Source: QWQI01 sp964608915
GTDB taxonomy: Bacteria; Planctomycetota; Planctomycetia; Isosphaerales; Isosphaeraceae
Direction: 5' to 3'
NCBI GenBank assembly: GCA_964608915.1
Contig: CAZSQA010000003.1
Span: 62,001 to 126,000 of the forward strand
DNA: 64,000 bases
This document shows, in pieces, positions 52,221 to 61,698 of the stretch (its first letter is position 1; every line of letters starts with the position of its first letter). Under the pieces are notes generated by a model. It saw only the letters and a program-made list of their open reading frames with translations, did no database searches and was not told the origin of the DNA. The position numbers and the translations under genes were made by a program.

Positions 52221-54899
52221 ATGGATTTTCCTCAGGCACCTTGTTGGGAATCGATCAAGCGTACGCTCGGAAATGGCCTCGAGGTGATCGTCTGCCCCAA
52301 TCGCCGTTCGCCCATGGCGAGCGTGAATCTCTGGTACGACGTCGGCAGCCAGAACGAAAAACCCGGCCAGCGCGGCTTCGCGCATCTTTTCGAACATCTT
52401 ATGTTCGAAGGGTCCAGGCATTATCCCGGCGATTACTTCGAGCACCTTCAGAAGTATGGTGCCGGGGTGAACGGGTCGACATCATCGGACCGCACCAATT
52501 ACTACGAAGACATCCCGGCCGAAATTCTGGAGCTGGCACTGGCGATGGAGTCGGACAGAATGGGCCACCTGGTCGAGGCCCTCGACGACAAGCGTCTGGA
52601 AACCCAAAAAGGGGTCGTGACGAACGAATATCGTCAGAATTACGCCAACAAGCCCTACGGCATGGTCTCGCGCATTTCGGCTGAATCACTCTATCCCGAT
52701 GGCCACCCTTATTCGTGGACGACGATCGGGCTGATGGAAGAAGTCAACGCGGCCTCGCGCGGTGAGGTCGTCGCTTTTTTCGACCAGTTCTACGTGCCCG
52801 CCAATGCCAGCCTGTGCATCGCGGGCCATGTGCATGCGGAAGAAGCCTTCGACCTGGCGGAACGCTACTTCGGAGGGTTTCGGGCCGGGGTGCGCTGCCC
52901 CGTGCCTGACGTCGCCGAAAATGTGCTGCATGATGACCGTAAAATCGTCATGCGTGACAAGGTCACTCTCGAACGGCTGCATATCGTCTGGCCGACCGTG
53001 CGGCAACTTACGGGCGACGAACCGGCCCTGAGCGTTCTGGGAGATGTCCTTTCCAGCGGCCGCACCAGTCGGCTCTACCGCAAGCTGGTCGTCGAAACCC
53101 GCCTGGCTCAGGACGTTTCCGCCGGTCAGTGGTCGCGTGAACTCGCCGGCCAGTTCTCCGTAATCGTCACGCTCACCCCGGGGTCCTCAGCCGACGAAAC
53201 CCGCAAGATCATCGAATCGACCCTTGCGGAAATCGCCCGAGAAGGCCCGACGGCGGACGAAGTCGAACGGATTCGCCGCCGCCGCTGGTCTTCGCACCTT
53301 TTCAGCCTGGAGCGGATGGGCGGCTTCGGCGGCGTGGCCGACCGGCTCAATGCCTTCAACCTGTTCACGAGCGATCCGGACAGACTCTGGACCGACGCCC
53401 TCCGTTATCGAGACGTCACCCCCGAAGCCGTCGCGGCGGCCGCACGCAGCTACCTCGTCGAACGCCCTTCGGTGTCGATTCTCGTCGCGCCCCAGAAACG
53501 GGTCACCGTCGAGCCGGACCGTGCCGCCGGCGTGACGATAGGCCCGGCCAAATCACATCGCCTGGCAGAGCCACGAGAAGTCGCCATTAGCGACCGCGCC
53601 ACGCTCTGGCTCCTGCCCCGGCGCGACTGGCCCGTAGTCGCAGGTACGATCGCGGCCATGCCCGCACCGGCACTGATCGCGCCTCCGAAATCAGGCGCTG
53701 CCCAGCTCCATAATTCGACGATCATGGAAGGCACGGCACGGCGGAGCGGCCCGGAGCTGGCTGAAGCGATCGAATCGCTCGGCTCGGGTATCTCACCCGA
53801 CACCGACTGGGACGGATTTCACCTGCTGTTTCAGGCTACGGCGGAAGGGCTGGCCCCGACCTGGGCACTGGCTTCCGAAATCTGGCGGGAAGCGTCGTTT
53901 CCGGATGCCGACTGGCGACGTCAGCGCGACCGGCTCATCAATGCCCAGAAGGCCGAAGTCGATCGCCCCGAGAGTCTCGCCCATCGTGCGTTTCTCAGTG
54001 GTCTGTTCGGGGCGGAGGGCCGCTTCGGGATGCCTCTTTCCGGCACCCCGGAAAGCCTGGCCTCGCTTGGCCAGAACGACCTGATCTCTCTGCATGGCCG
54101 GCTGAACCGGCCGGACAGACTGCACATCGCGATCGTCGGTGATTTCGACGAGTCGTCCGTCATCGACGAAGCCTCGGCCCTGGCTGCGGCGATGGCTGCG
54201 CCCCTGGAAGGTGACGCGCGGGAAGACGTTTCCGCTCCGGACGCATCATGCCAGCAGCACAGCCGTCTGATCGTCGTGGACAAGCCCGGCCTGCAACAGG
54301 CCGTGATCCGTCTGGGGCAGAGAGGTATGTCGAGCCTGGACGCCGACCGGGATACCCTGATTCTCTGGAATCTCGCATTCGGCGGGTTATTCACGTCTCG
54401 GCTGAACCACGTTCTAAGAGAGACCAAAGGGCTGACCTACGGCGTTCGCAGCGGATTCGACACCCGCAGAGCCGTGCCGGGGGCTTATCTTGTGGCGTCG
54501 TCGGTCCAGCACGATCGATGCGCCGAGGCGATCGCGGCCGTGCGCCATGAAGCGTTCGCCATGCTGGGCGAGACACCCCTGACGCCCTCGGAACTCGAGA
54601 ACGCCCGCCGCAACCGTCTGGAATCGACGGCCCGCGACGACGAAACATGCACTTCCGTCGCTCGCAGGCTGGTCGATACATGGCTCGCCGGAGAACCCGC
54701 CACCGACGCCAACGCACAGACCGACAGATTCCGCAAGATCACGCTGGACGAAGTGCACGACGCTGCGTCACGGCGGATCCGCCCGCAACAATGGCTGACC
54801 GTGCTTGTCGCCGACTGGGCGAAAGTCAAAAACGACGTCGAAGCCGTCGGCTTCGAATCGATTCTTGTGCTGTCTCCCGAACAGGTTCTGTCGATCTGA
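52221..54899 (+). CDS. M16 family zinc metallopeptidase (pitrilysin/insulinase type)
   Basis: 892 residues with two M16 halves. The first holds the inverted zinc motif HLFEH (His55, Glu58, His59) in RGFAHLFEHLMFEGS and the distal ligand Glu136 in GVVTNEYRQN, 77 residues later, which fits the family spacing. An R/Y pair of the second half, near GLTYGVRSGFDTRRAVPGAY, matches the substrate-binding segment of inactive halves, and no HxxEH is present there. The two halves form a clamshell that encloses peptides of up to a few dozen residues. No signal peptide is evident, so a cytoplasmic place is possible. GGAGTGAG stands before the ATG. It is a single-gene unit. Confidence 0.93.
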   Translation: MDFPQAPCWESIKRTLGNGLEVIVCPNRRSPMASVNLWYDVGSQNEKPGQRGFAHLFEHLMFEGSRHYPGDYFEHLQKYGAGVNGSTSSDRTNYYEDIPAEILELALAMESDRMGHLVEALDDKRLETQKGVVTNEYRQNYANKPYGMVSRISAESLYPDGHPYSWTTIGLMEEVNAASRGEVVAFFDQFYVPANASLCIAGHVHAEEAFDLAERYFGGFRAGVRCPVPDVAENVLHDDRKIVMRDKVTLERLHIVWPTVRQLTGDEPALSVLGDVLSSGRTSRLYRKLVVETRLAQDVSAGQWSRELAGQFSVIVTLTPGSSADETRKIIESTLAEIAREGPTADEVERIRRRRWSSHLFSLERMGGFGGVADRLNAFNLFTSDPDRLWTDALRYRDVTPEAVAAAARSYLVERPSVSILVAPQKRVTVEPDRAAGVTIGPAKSHRLAEPREVAISDRATLWLLPRRDWPVVAGTIAAMPAPALIAPPKSGAAQLHNSTIMEGTARRSGPELAEAIESLGSGISPDTDWDGFHLLFQATAEGLAPTWALASEIWREASFPDADWRRQRDRLINAQKAEVDRPESLAHRAFLSGLFGAEGRFGMPLSGTPESLASLGQNDLISLHGRLNRPDRLHIAIVGDFDESSVIDEASALAAAMAAPLEGDAREDVSAPDASCQQHSRLIVVDKPGLQQAVIRLGQRGMSSLDADRDTLILWNLAFGGLFTSRLNHVLRETKGLTYGVRSGFDTRRAVPGAYLVASSVQHDRCAEAIAAVRHEAFAMLGETPLTPSELENARRNRLESTARDDETCTSVARRLVDTWLAGEPATDANAQTDRFRKITLDEVHDAASRRIRPQQWLTVLVADWAKVKNDVEAVGFESILVLSPEQVLSI

Positions 54900-54904
54900 C
54901 GTTC

Positions 54905-54942
54905 GTCGCCGATGCGCCGCAGAACGCGCGTTCGGCGGCGAC
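54905..54942. terminator. Hairpin between convergent genes
   Basis: GTCGCCG (54905-54911) and CGGCGAC (54936-54942) can pair across a 24-base loop rich in further GC pairs. It sits between the M16 gene and the DUF2059 gene. No T-run is present. Confidence 0.35.
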
Positions 54943-54980
54943 TTCGAGCGAACCCCGACGCCTCTGCCGTAAGCGACCGT

Positions 54981-55472
54981 TCATTTTTGCGGTGGGTTGG
55001 TTTTGCCCTTTTGCAGCTCTTCCACCACCATGCGCTGGAGCTCGCCGATGTTGTCCTGCACCCGTTTCATGCCCAGTTCCGAGCTCTTCTGCTGCAGCGT
55101 GATCATCTTCCGTACGGCCTTCTGTCCGACAGGAGTACGGTAAAATGCCGAGATTTCCTTGAGTTCCTGCTCCGTGAACTCCTCCATGTGGATTTTGATG
55201 AGATCGTCCTTCAATGCTTCGTAATTGAAGTGTCGACTCATGAATTTCTTGAGGACGGGCTTGAGCTGATCCAGCATCGGATTGGCTTTCGCCTGCTGTT
55301 CGATCGACTGATCGATGATCTGGTCGAACGTCTGTTCGATTCCCGCCGCTTTCATAAAATCCTCGGCTGCCGCGCGATGGCTTTTCTCGTCGGCCGAAAC
55401 CCGCGTGCCGACCGCCAGAAAACCGATCGCCAAAACCGCGAGCAGACTCACCGGGCCAGATCTTCGCAACAT
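54981..55472 (-). CDS. DUF2059 domain-containing secreted protein
   Basis: 163 residues from MLRRSGPVSLLAVLAIG, preceded by AGGAGA; the frame extends further upstream without a good site. The signal peptide covers residues 1-27 (ending RVSADE). The mature part is helical: AAEDFMKAAGIEQTFDQIID, then PMLDQLKPVLKKFMSRHFNY and the DUF2059 hallmark YEALKDDLIKIHMEEFTEQE, ISAFYRTPVGQKAVRKM. DUF2059 proteins occur in many Gram-negative bacteria, and their role is unknown. A Gln/Lys-rich tail ends the protein. Confidence 0.88.
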   Translation of the reverse strand: MLRRSGPVSLLAVLAIGFLAVGTRVSADEKSHRAAAEDFMKAAGIEQTFDQIIDQSIEQQAKANPMLDQLKPVLKKFMSRHFNYEALKDDLIKIHMEEFTEQELKEISAFYRTPVGQKAVRKMITLQQKSSELGMKRVQDNIGELQRMVVEELQKGKTNPPQK

Positions 55473-55881
55473 CTTCGGATTCTCCTGAAAATTGTGGCGG
55501 CCACGTTTGTGGTCCGTGCCGCTGACACGGCGCGTCCGGGCAAAGTTCGGTTCGTCAGCCGCCGCACGACATTCGTACGATGGATCTTTCTGACTTCGAA
55601 CGATTTCGTCATCAGCCACGCAATGTGGTTCGTCGCACAGCCGGGGATATTCGCACGTCCCCGTCATGCTTGCAACCGATCGGCTTCGATTTTCGGCGTC
55701 CTCATCGCTGCCGCCGGGATATCGACGATCGCTGAAAATGCCCCGGATCCCCGGTTCCGGGTACGGGCCGGCGGGAAAGCTTTGACGTTTCGATTCGCGA
55801 CGTTACAATTCAGGTATGACGCTCCGGACCGTGCAAGTCCATGAGCGAGTGCCATGTTCCTGATTCGGAGGATCTTGATCG
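55473..55881. other. 409-base intergenic region between divergent genes
   Basis: It holds the promoters of the DUF2059 gene (leftward) and the Fe-S carrier gene (rightward). The rightward promoter is listed separately; nothing else is evident. Confidence 0.45.
55782..55809 (+). promoter_or_regulatory. Likely sigma70-type promoter of the A-type Fe-S carrier gene
   Basis: TTGACG (55782-55787) and TACAAT (55804-55809) with a 16-base spacer, 5/6 matches each, about 72 bases before the ATG. Confidence 0.6.
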
Positions 55882-56214
55882 ATGCCAGTGACATTGACGG
55901 AAACGGCCGCCAGCGAAGTCAAGCGGATTCTGGGCGAACAGAGCGTGCCCGATGGCACGGTTCTGCGGGTCGGCGTCAAGGGCGGCGGCTGCAGTGGCTT
56001 CTCATACGACCTGAATTTTGACAGCGAAATATCCGAGAAGGACCGGGTCACCGATTTCTTCGGCGTCAAACTGGCGATCGAAAAGAAATTCGACCCGTAC
56101 CTCGACGGCACGGTCATCGACTTCGTGACCAACGACCTCGGCCAGCGCGGGTTCAAGTTCTCGAACCCGAACGTCGCCAAATCGTGCGGCTGCGGCTCGA
56201 GCTTCTCGGTCTGA
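55882..56214 (+). CDS. A-type iron-sulfur cluster carrier (IscA/ErpA/HesB family)
   Basis: 110 residues, normal for the family. It begins MPVTLTETAASEVKRIL, followed by LRVGVKGGGCSGFSYDL, and ends CGCGSSFSV; these carry the three conserved Cys residues that hold the cluster (C-x(n)-CGCG). ISEKDRVTDFFGVKLAIEKK and DFVTNDLGQRGFKFSNPNV match the core. It should accept or transfer [2Fe-2S] or [4Fe-4S] clusters during cofactor assembly. It is a single-gene unit with a good promoter. Confidence 0.92.
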   Translation: MPVTLTETAASEVKRILGEQSVPDGTVLRVGVKGGGCSGFSYDLNFDSEISEKDRVTDFFGVKLAIEKKFDPYLDGTVIDFVTNDLGQRGFKFSNPNVAKSCGCGSSFSV

Positions 56215-56312
56215 CGTAAACGGTACACTTGATTCGACACGCCGGGGTGATCGACTCGTGCGATCGCCCCGGTTCGATTTTGTGCTTTCGGCGTCCACGA
56301 CTTCGACGCAAC

Positions 56313-57287
56313 TTACTTCAATTCCGGCACCAGGCATTCCGCCGGCACGCGTCCCTGGAGCGTCTCGACGATACACAGGGCCGCCATCGTGGCCATGTCG
56401 TCCATGCTCATCGTGTCGATCCCGCCCAGGTGCGGGCTGACGATCACGTTCGGCATACGTCTGAGCGGGTTGTCGGCCGGCGGCGGCTCGGGGTCCGTGA
56501 CGTCCAGGCAAGCTCCGCCGATTTGACCGGAGCGCAGAGCCTCGATCATGTCCGGCTCACGGATCAGACCGCCCCGGGCCGTGTTCAGAATGATCACGCC
56601 CGGCTTCATGCGGGCGATCGTCTCGGCTCGAACGAGGTGTCGTGTCACGGGCGTCATGGGCACATGCAGGCTGATGACGTCGCTGGCGGTCATGACTTCG
56701 TCGAGACTCACGATTCTCACGCCGGAATTCGCGACCCCCGGCGCGGCTGCCGGGTCGTAACCGATCACCGTCATGCCGAAAGCCCTGGCTCGAGGGATCA
56801 TGGCCTGGCCGATCCTGCCCAGCCCGATTAACCCTAAAGTTTTGCCACGGATGGGGATCGGCATGGTGCGATTCCATCCGCCTGCGGCAATGTCGATACT
56901 GTTGACGACGATACGGCGCGTCAGTCCGAGAAGCAGCCCGAAGGCCTGTTCGGCGACGCTCTCCTGATTCACTCCCGGGGTGATCGTGACGGCGATCCCC
57001 CGCTCGCGGGCGGCTGAGACGTCGACGGCGTCATAACCCACCCCGGTCCGGGCGATGACCTTAAGATTCGGGCAAGTGGCGAACAACGAGCCATCGAGCC
57101 GCTCCGATCCTGCGATCATGCCGTCGCAGCCGGGCAGCAGGTCGGCGACGCAGGCCGGTGAGAGTTCGCCCGAATTTTCGTGCGGAGGCGGGTCGACCGG
57201 TACGAAACCTGCATCGAGCAACATGGTTCGGAACGTCCCTGGCTGGTGTCGCAGGGGCAATGCGCCGATAAGAATTCGAGCGGACAT
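56313..57287 (-). CDS. D-2-hydroxyacid dehydrogenase (phosphoglycerate-dehydrogenase-like)
   Basis: 324 residues from MSARILIGALP. The NAD-binding motif is LGLIGLGRIGQAMIPRARAF, with Asp in IGYDP as the adenosine-binding acid. The catalytic residues are visible: Arg in LNTARGGLI, Glu in DVTDPEPPP, His in VSPHLGGIDTMS. Such enzymes reduce or oxidise 2-hydroxy acids, for example 3-phosphoglycerate or glyoxylate, with NAD(P). The ACT domain of full SerA is absent. The gene is a single - strand unit. Confidence 0.92.
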   Translation of the reverse strand: MSARILIGALPLRHQPGTFRTMLLDAGFVPVDPPPHENSGELSPACVADLLPGCDGMIAGSERLDGSLFATCPNLKVIARTGVGYDAVDVSAARERGIAVTITPGVNQESVAEQAFGLLLGLTRRIVVNSIDIAAGGWNRTMPIPIRGKTLGLIGLGRIGQAMIPRARAFGMTVIGYDPAAAPGVANSGVRIVSLDEVMTASDVISLHVPMTPVTRHLVRAETIARMKPGVIILNTARGGLIREPDMIEALRSGQIGGACLDVTDPEPPPADNPLRRMPNVIVSPHLGGIDTMSMDDMATMAALCIVETLQGRVPAECLVPELK

Positions 57288-57687
57288 GGCGTTTGGGCCT
57301 CGGGATCGACCGGAACGGGCCTGAAAAGCCCCGGATTTGCGAAGGGAAAGTCGCTGGGACGAGTGCTCGGCGCGATCGTGGGCGAAACGGCATGCCGCCC
57401 CAGTCGCCATCGATCGCGTCAGCGAACTCTTAACGTATTTCAGTGCCCGAAGGCCAGCCCGGGTCGAAAAAAATGTCAGTGCCTGCCTTGAGTCGCCAGC
57501 GCCAACCGAGGGGCATTCGATTTCTCCATATCCGAAGCGTGCGCAACTTTTCCCGGTCCATCACGATTGAAAAACCGGAACGGAAGTGCCACAATGACGC
57601 GATCTTCGTATGGCATGGACGTGAAACTCGCTTTCGAAGTTTCCGGTCGGATGGGCGAAGCGATCTTCGAACGACACGGGCGTACCT
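57288..57687. other. 400-base intergenic region
   Basis: It lies between the divergent dehydrogenase gene and the GH10-like gene and should hold their promoters. No coding frame with a believable start and no repeat was noted. Confidence 0.4.
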
Positions 57688-59187
57688 ATGGCAGTTCTCA
57701 AATTTCGATTGGACGCCCCTGTTCGTGACGGCTGGAAGCTCGACCCTGAGTTCGTACACGTTCTGGATATCGAACGTGTGCCTTACCCGATGCACGCACA
57801 CGTCGAGGACGGCCTGCTGATCTGCCGCACAGCGACGACCGACAGTCTGCGTGTTCAGGTGCCCTGGGCCCTGCCCGGCCGCCAGCCATGCATCATCGGC
57901 ACCTCGACGCTGCCCTCTCGGCAGGAAACGTATCTGCTCGTTCTGGAACTCGCCCGCGGCAGACTGACGGAATTGCGGCACTTTTTCCAGGACGGTTCGG
58001 CGGACGAAACCCGGCTCCTCCCCGAGCCGCTGCTGGAAGCCCACGCCCTGTTCGTGGAAGCGGTCCTGAAGCGTGAAGACACGGAAGCCTGCGCCGCTCT
58101 GGCGACGCGATCACTGCTGAAATGCATGGAGCTTGCCGACGATCGCCTCGCGCGGCACTTCGAATCGAACGAAGCGAAAGCCGCCCTGGCGGACAAACTT
58201 TCCTTGAACATGAGCGGCCTGAAGGCCGGCGACCCGGTCAGCGACTGGGTCATCCGTAATGCCGACATCGCCCGCATCAGCCCGAACTGGCGGACCGTCA
58301 ATCCACAGGAAGACCTCATTCACTGGGCCGAATGGGAAGGGCCTGTCCGCCTGGCCCACGAAAGCGGCATGGCCGTGCACTGCGGCCCGCTGATCGACTT
58401 CTCGCCGGATACCCTGCCCGCCTGGCTGGATCGATACCACGACATCACCCATGCATGCAGGGCCGTTTCCAAGTACGTCGAATTCGTCGTACGAAATCTT
58501 CGGAACCGCGTTCATGTCTGGCACATCGTGCGGCGGCCGGCGATGGCGAAAGTCAACAATCTGTCGGAAGAGCATCAGATCAAGCTCACGATGGAAGCCA
58601 TTCAGACCGTCATGCAGAACGCGCCTGAGGCCGATCTGGTCATCGACCTCACCGCCCCATGGGCCGAGTGGCTTTCGCACAGCGGCTTCGAACTCGGGCC
58701 GCTGCACCTGGCCGATACGCTGGCCAGGGCCGACCTCGGCCTCACGGGCATGAATCTCGAACTCTCTCTGGGTTATCCCTCGCCCGGCAGCCATTTGCGT
58801 GAAATTTTCGATATCTACAGGCTCATTCAGCTTTACTCGCAGATCAACCTGCCCCTTCACCTCGACATCGCCGTGCCCAGCGGTCCCGATTCGACACCGA
58901 CAGGCTCGCAACGGCGATTTTCACGCCATGCCGCGGATCCGCGACAATGGCCCGGCGGCTGCGACCAGGCTTCCCAGGCCGCCCTGGGCATGAAAGTCAT
59001 GGGCCTGGCCGCCATGATGCCCAGCGTCCGTTCCATCCACTGGAGCAACCTGATCGACGCCCCCGATCAGGAATTCGCCGAATCCGGCCTTTTCTCGGCC
59101 GACAAAACCCCTAAGACGATCGCCCGCAAGATCGAAGACATCCGGCGGTTCCGCATGCCGGTTTCTCAAGGCCTTCTGATGAGTTGA
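57688..59187 (+). CDS. GH10-like TIM-barrel protein, catalytic acid/base apparently lost
   Basis: 499 residues without a signal peptide. Residues 1-150 form an unknown N-terminal domain (VLDIERVPYPMHAHVEDGLL). From about 190 the sequence runs like a glycoside hydrolase family 10 barrel: NWRTVNPQEDLIHWAEWEGP, LAHESGMAVHCGPLIDFSPD followed by TLPAWL, then a helix-strand pair ending VHVWHIVRRPAMAKVNN, where GH10 enzymes have WDVVNE. NAPEADLVIDLTAPWAEWLS fits the next strand. GLTGMNLELSLGYPSPG may keep the nucleophile Glu (family form ITELD). The acid/base Glu seems replaced, so xylanase activity is doubtful. Other barrel families remain possible. The gene stands alone before ridA. Confidence 0.72.
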   Translation: MAVLKFRLDAPVRDGWKLDPEFVHVLDIERVPYPMHAHVEDGLLICRTATTDSLRVQVPWALPGRQPCIIGTSTLPSRQETYLLVLELARGRLTELRHFFQDGSADETRLLPEPLLEAHALFVEAVLKREDTEACAALATRSLLKCMELADDRLARHFESNEAKAALADKLSLNMSGLKAGDPVSDWVIRNADIARISPNWRTVNPQEDLIHWAEWEGPVRLAHESGMAVHCGPLIDFSPDTLPAWLDRYHDITHACRAVSKYVEFVVRNLRNRVHVWHIVRRPAMAKVNNLSEEHQIKLTMEAIQTVMQNAPEADLVIDLTAPWAEWLSHSGFELGPLHLADTLARADLGLTGMNLELSLGYPSPGSHLREIFDIYRLIQLYSQINLPLHLDIAVPSGPDSTPTGSQRRFSRHAADPRQWPGGCDQASQAALGMKVMGLAAMMPSVRSIHWSNLIDAPDQEFAESGLFSADKTPKTIARKIEDIRRFRMPVSQGLLMS

Positions 59188-59357
59188 ATTCGGCAGGGGA
59201 ATGGCGTAATCTGTCGATTCGTCAATCACGCGTCGAGCCGCGGCCCGGCTATGAAAAGCCGCCGCCTGCCCGACGAGCATGATCCCCGGCCCTATGCCGA
59301 TGCGAACCGGTTCGCGGGCTGGCGGAAATCCGAGCAATCCGAAAGAGACCAGATCCG

Positions 59358-59822
59358 ATGGGCGCCGATGCGAAGATTCAGGAACTCAAGCTCGAACTTC
59401 CCAAGGCGCCGAAACCGGTCGCCACGTACAAGACCGCCCTTCGCGTCGGCAATATGCTGTACGTCAGCGGCCATGGCCCCCTCAAAACCGACGGTACGAT
59501 GATCAAGGGCTGCCTGGGCGACGACATGGACATCGACGCCGGCAAAGAAGCCGCACGTCAGACAGGTCTGGCGATCCTGGCGACCCTGAAAGAGAATCTG
59601 GGAAGTCTGGATAAAGTCGTCCGACTGGTGAAGTCACTCGGGATGGTCCGTGCCACGCCGGAATTCGCCGAACATCCGAAAGTCATCAATGGCTATTCCG
59701 ACCTGATGGCCGAAGTCTTCGGTCCTGAGGCCGGCGTCGGCACCCGTTCGGCCGTCGGCATGGGCAGCCTGCCCGGGCATATCGCTGTCGAAATCGAAGC
59801 GATTTTCGAAGTGCGCGACTGA
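59358..59822 (+). CDS. RidA family protein (YjgF/YER057c/UK114)
   Basis: 154 residues. The RidA fold is shown by TYKTALRVGNMLYVSGHGPL at the N-terminus, GKEAARQTGLAILATLKENL, DKVVRLVKSLGMVRATPEF and the end SAVGMGSLPGHIAVEIEAIF, with the Arg of GTRSAVG at the position of the catalytic Arg. Classical RidA deaminates reactive enamine/imine intermediates from PLP enzymes; this one is of the longer subgroup. It lies upstream of an SDR gene by 15 bases, so the two are probably co-transcribed. Confidence 0.9.
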   Translation: MGADAKIQELKLELPKAPKPVATYKTALRVGNMLYVSGHGPLKTDGTMIKGCLGDDMDIDAGKEAARQTGLAILATLKENLGSLDKVVRLVKSLGMVRATPEFAEHPKVINGYSDLMAEVFGPEAGVGTRSAVGMGSLPGHIAVEIEAIFEVRD

Positions 59823-59837
59823 ACCTGACATCCTCCC

Positions 59838-60662
59838 ATGAGCTTACCGACCGGCACGACCGCGGACTCATTCACGGGGCTTCGCGTGGTCGTCGCCGGC
59901 GGGACTAGCGGCATCGGGCTCGCCTGTGTGCAAGCACTGAAAAGCCGTGGCGCCCGTGTCGTCGCGATCGGCTTGCCGCCTGACCAGTCCAGGGCTGAGC
60001 CGGAGATCGCGGCGGACGGCACGATTCATTCCGACCTGACCATTTCGAATGTTTGCACGGACGCATGCGATCGTGCATGCGAAATACTTGGCGGTCTCGA
60101 TGCCGTCATACACAGCGTCGGCGGTTCGGCTCGCAAGGCCGGCGACGGGCCGCCGGATCTTTGTTCGGACGACGGCTGGCAGGCAGCCTTGAGGCTGAAT
60201 CTCGACTCAGCCTTTTACGTCGTGCGCTGGGGCGTTCGAAGGCTGCTGGAAACCCCGCGAGACCGCCTCGGCCAACGGGGCTCGATCGCCGTCATCGGCT
60301 CAGTCCTGGCCGACAGTCCATCGCCACGCCATTTCGGCACCATCGGCTATGCCGTGGCCAAGGCGGGGCTCGAAGGACTTGTCCGAAATGCCGCTGCGAC
60401 TTATGCTTCCGAAGGTATCCGCGTAAACTTGCTCAAGCCGGGGCTGGTCGATACGCCGATGGCCGCCCGGGCGATTGACGACCCCGCGATCCAAAATTAT
60501 CTGCGATCGAAGCAGCCCCTCACGGCCGGCCCCGTTTCGGCTGATGCCTGTGCCCAGGCCATTTTGACGCTCATCGACCCGCGAAACGCCGGGCTGACCG
60601 GTGCGTCGTTGACGCTCGACGGCGGCTGGAGCGTGACCGATTCGTCCTTGACGGCGGATTGA
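59838..60662 (+). CDS. SDR family oxidoreductase
   Basis: 274 residues. The Rossmann motif is VVVAGGTSGIGLACVQAL (GxxxGIG). The catalytic region has SIAVIGSVLADSPSPR (Ser), then GYAVAKAGLEGLVRNAAATY (Tyr-x-x-x-Lys), and the SDR Asn in LDAVIHSVGGSA is replaced by a His/Ser pair, as in some subgroups. The end GLTGASLTLDGGWSVTD is typical. It oxidises or reduces a hydroxyl/keto group with NAD(P)(H); the substrate is unknown. It overlaps the ridA transcription unit and converges with the propeller gene (22 bases). Confidence 0.92.
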   Translation: MSLPTGTTADSFTGLRVVVAGGTSGIGLACVQALKSRGARVVAIGLPPDQSRAEPEIAADGTIHSDLTISNVCTDACDRACEILGGLDAVIHSVGGSARKAGDGPPDLCSDDGWQAALRLNLDSAFYVVRWGVRRLLETPRDRLGQRGSIAVIGSVLADSPSPRHFGTIGYAVAKAGLEGLVRNAAATYASEGIRVNLLKPGLVDTPMAARAIDDPAIQNYLRSKQPLTAGPVSADACAQAILTLIDPRNAGLTGASLTLDGGWSVTDSSLTAD

Positions 60663-60684
60663 TACGACTCGTTCGACGATTCGT

Positions 60685-61698
60685 TCAATCCTTCGCCCGC
60701 TCGAACACCCGCACTTCCGGATGCATCGTATAAAGCCGCCAGCCGCCCGCAGGCAAACGCACGAACTGGCCGCTGGAGCTGTTGTTGCCCACGATCGGAT
60801 TGGCCGCCGCTTTCGTCCATTGGATCAGATCAGGCGAGATCGCCAGAGTCGTCGTCCAATAAGGGCCGAACGGCCGCGTCTCGTTGGCATGCAGAACCGC
60901 GACAAACCTGTCGCCGACTTTGACGACCTGATTCAGGGCCACCGCTCCCTTGTCGTAAACCGACGGGCCCACCGGAATCACCGGATCGTCGGACACGTTC
61001 GTAAAGACCTTGCGATCGTGCGACCTGGCCAGCCAGACGCCAGCGTCCGCCCGCTCGTAGAACAGATTCCAGGCCCCGTTTTCGAACATCAGGAATGGCG
61101 TGCCACGCGGGCCGGGCGATATCGGCGTACCGTCGACCTTCCGAATGTCCAGCGGCCCTTCCCTGCGCCATGACAGACCATCGGCCGAAACGAACGAATG
61201 AGCGACATCGTCTCGCCCCTCGGCCACCATGATCCACTGGCCATCGTGTTTGACGATCATCACGTCTTCCACCCACTGGTCGTTGATCAACGGCTTTTCG
61301 CCCAGTCGGCTCCAGTGCAGCCCGTCCGTCGAAACGGCCACGCCCAGCATCCGCAAGTCCGACTTCGCCACGTTGTAACCGGTGTAATAGAGCCGCCAGC
61401 TGTCACCCTCGCGGACGACCCAGCCACGCTCCCGGATTTTCGCGTCCCAGGCATCGCCCCCGGCTCCCTGAAAGACCGGATTGGCGCGTGGAATCGGTTT
61501 CCAGGCAAGCCATTCCGCCGGAAATCCCTGCTTGACCGAAGCTTCGATCGCTTTCGCATCGCCACCGGACACAACCGTTCGATCAGGCCTCTGCCCTTTC
61601 GTTGCGGCCTCCTGGGCCTGGGCAAGCCCGCTCATGACGATCACGATGACGACGGGCAGATATCGACGAACCGGCAGTAAGACTCGAAACGGCTGCAT
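60685..61698 (-). CDS. Secreted GH43/GH32-type beta-propeller protein
   Basis: 337 residues. The signal sequence YLPVVIVIVMSGLAQAQE is cut after about residue 29. The mature part has the repeated blade motif of five-bladed propellers: EGDSWRLYYTGYNVAKSDLR, DGLHWSRLGEKPLINDQWVE, GQWIMVAEGRDDVAHSF, GAWNLFYERADAGVWLARS and PAGGWRLYTMHPEVRVFE. Asp and Glu residues fit the acid pair of GH43/GH32/GH68, but the exact family cannot be settled from motifs. It probably binds or cleaves a glycan in the periplasm. The gene is a single - strand unit. Confidence 0.78.
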   Translation of the reverse strand: MQPFRVLLPVRRYLPVVIVIVMSGLAQAQEAATKGQRPDRTVVSGGDAKAIEASVKQGFPAEWLAWKPIPRANPVFQGAGGDAWDAKIRERGWVVREGDSWRLYYTGYNVAKSDLRMLGVAVSTDGLHWSRLGEKPLINDQWVEDVMIVKHDGQWIMVAEGRDDVAHSFVSADGLSWRREGPLDIRKVDGTPISPGPRGTPFLMFENGAWNLFYERADAGVWLARSHDRKVFTNVSDDPVIPVGPSVYDKGAVALNQVVKVGDRFVAVLHANETRPFGPYWTTTLAISPDLIQWTKAAANPIVGNNSSSGQFVRLPAGGWRLYTMHPEVRVFERAKD

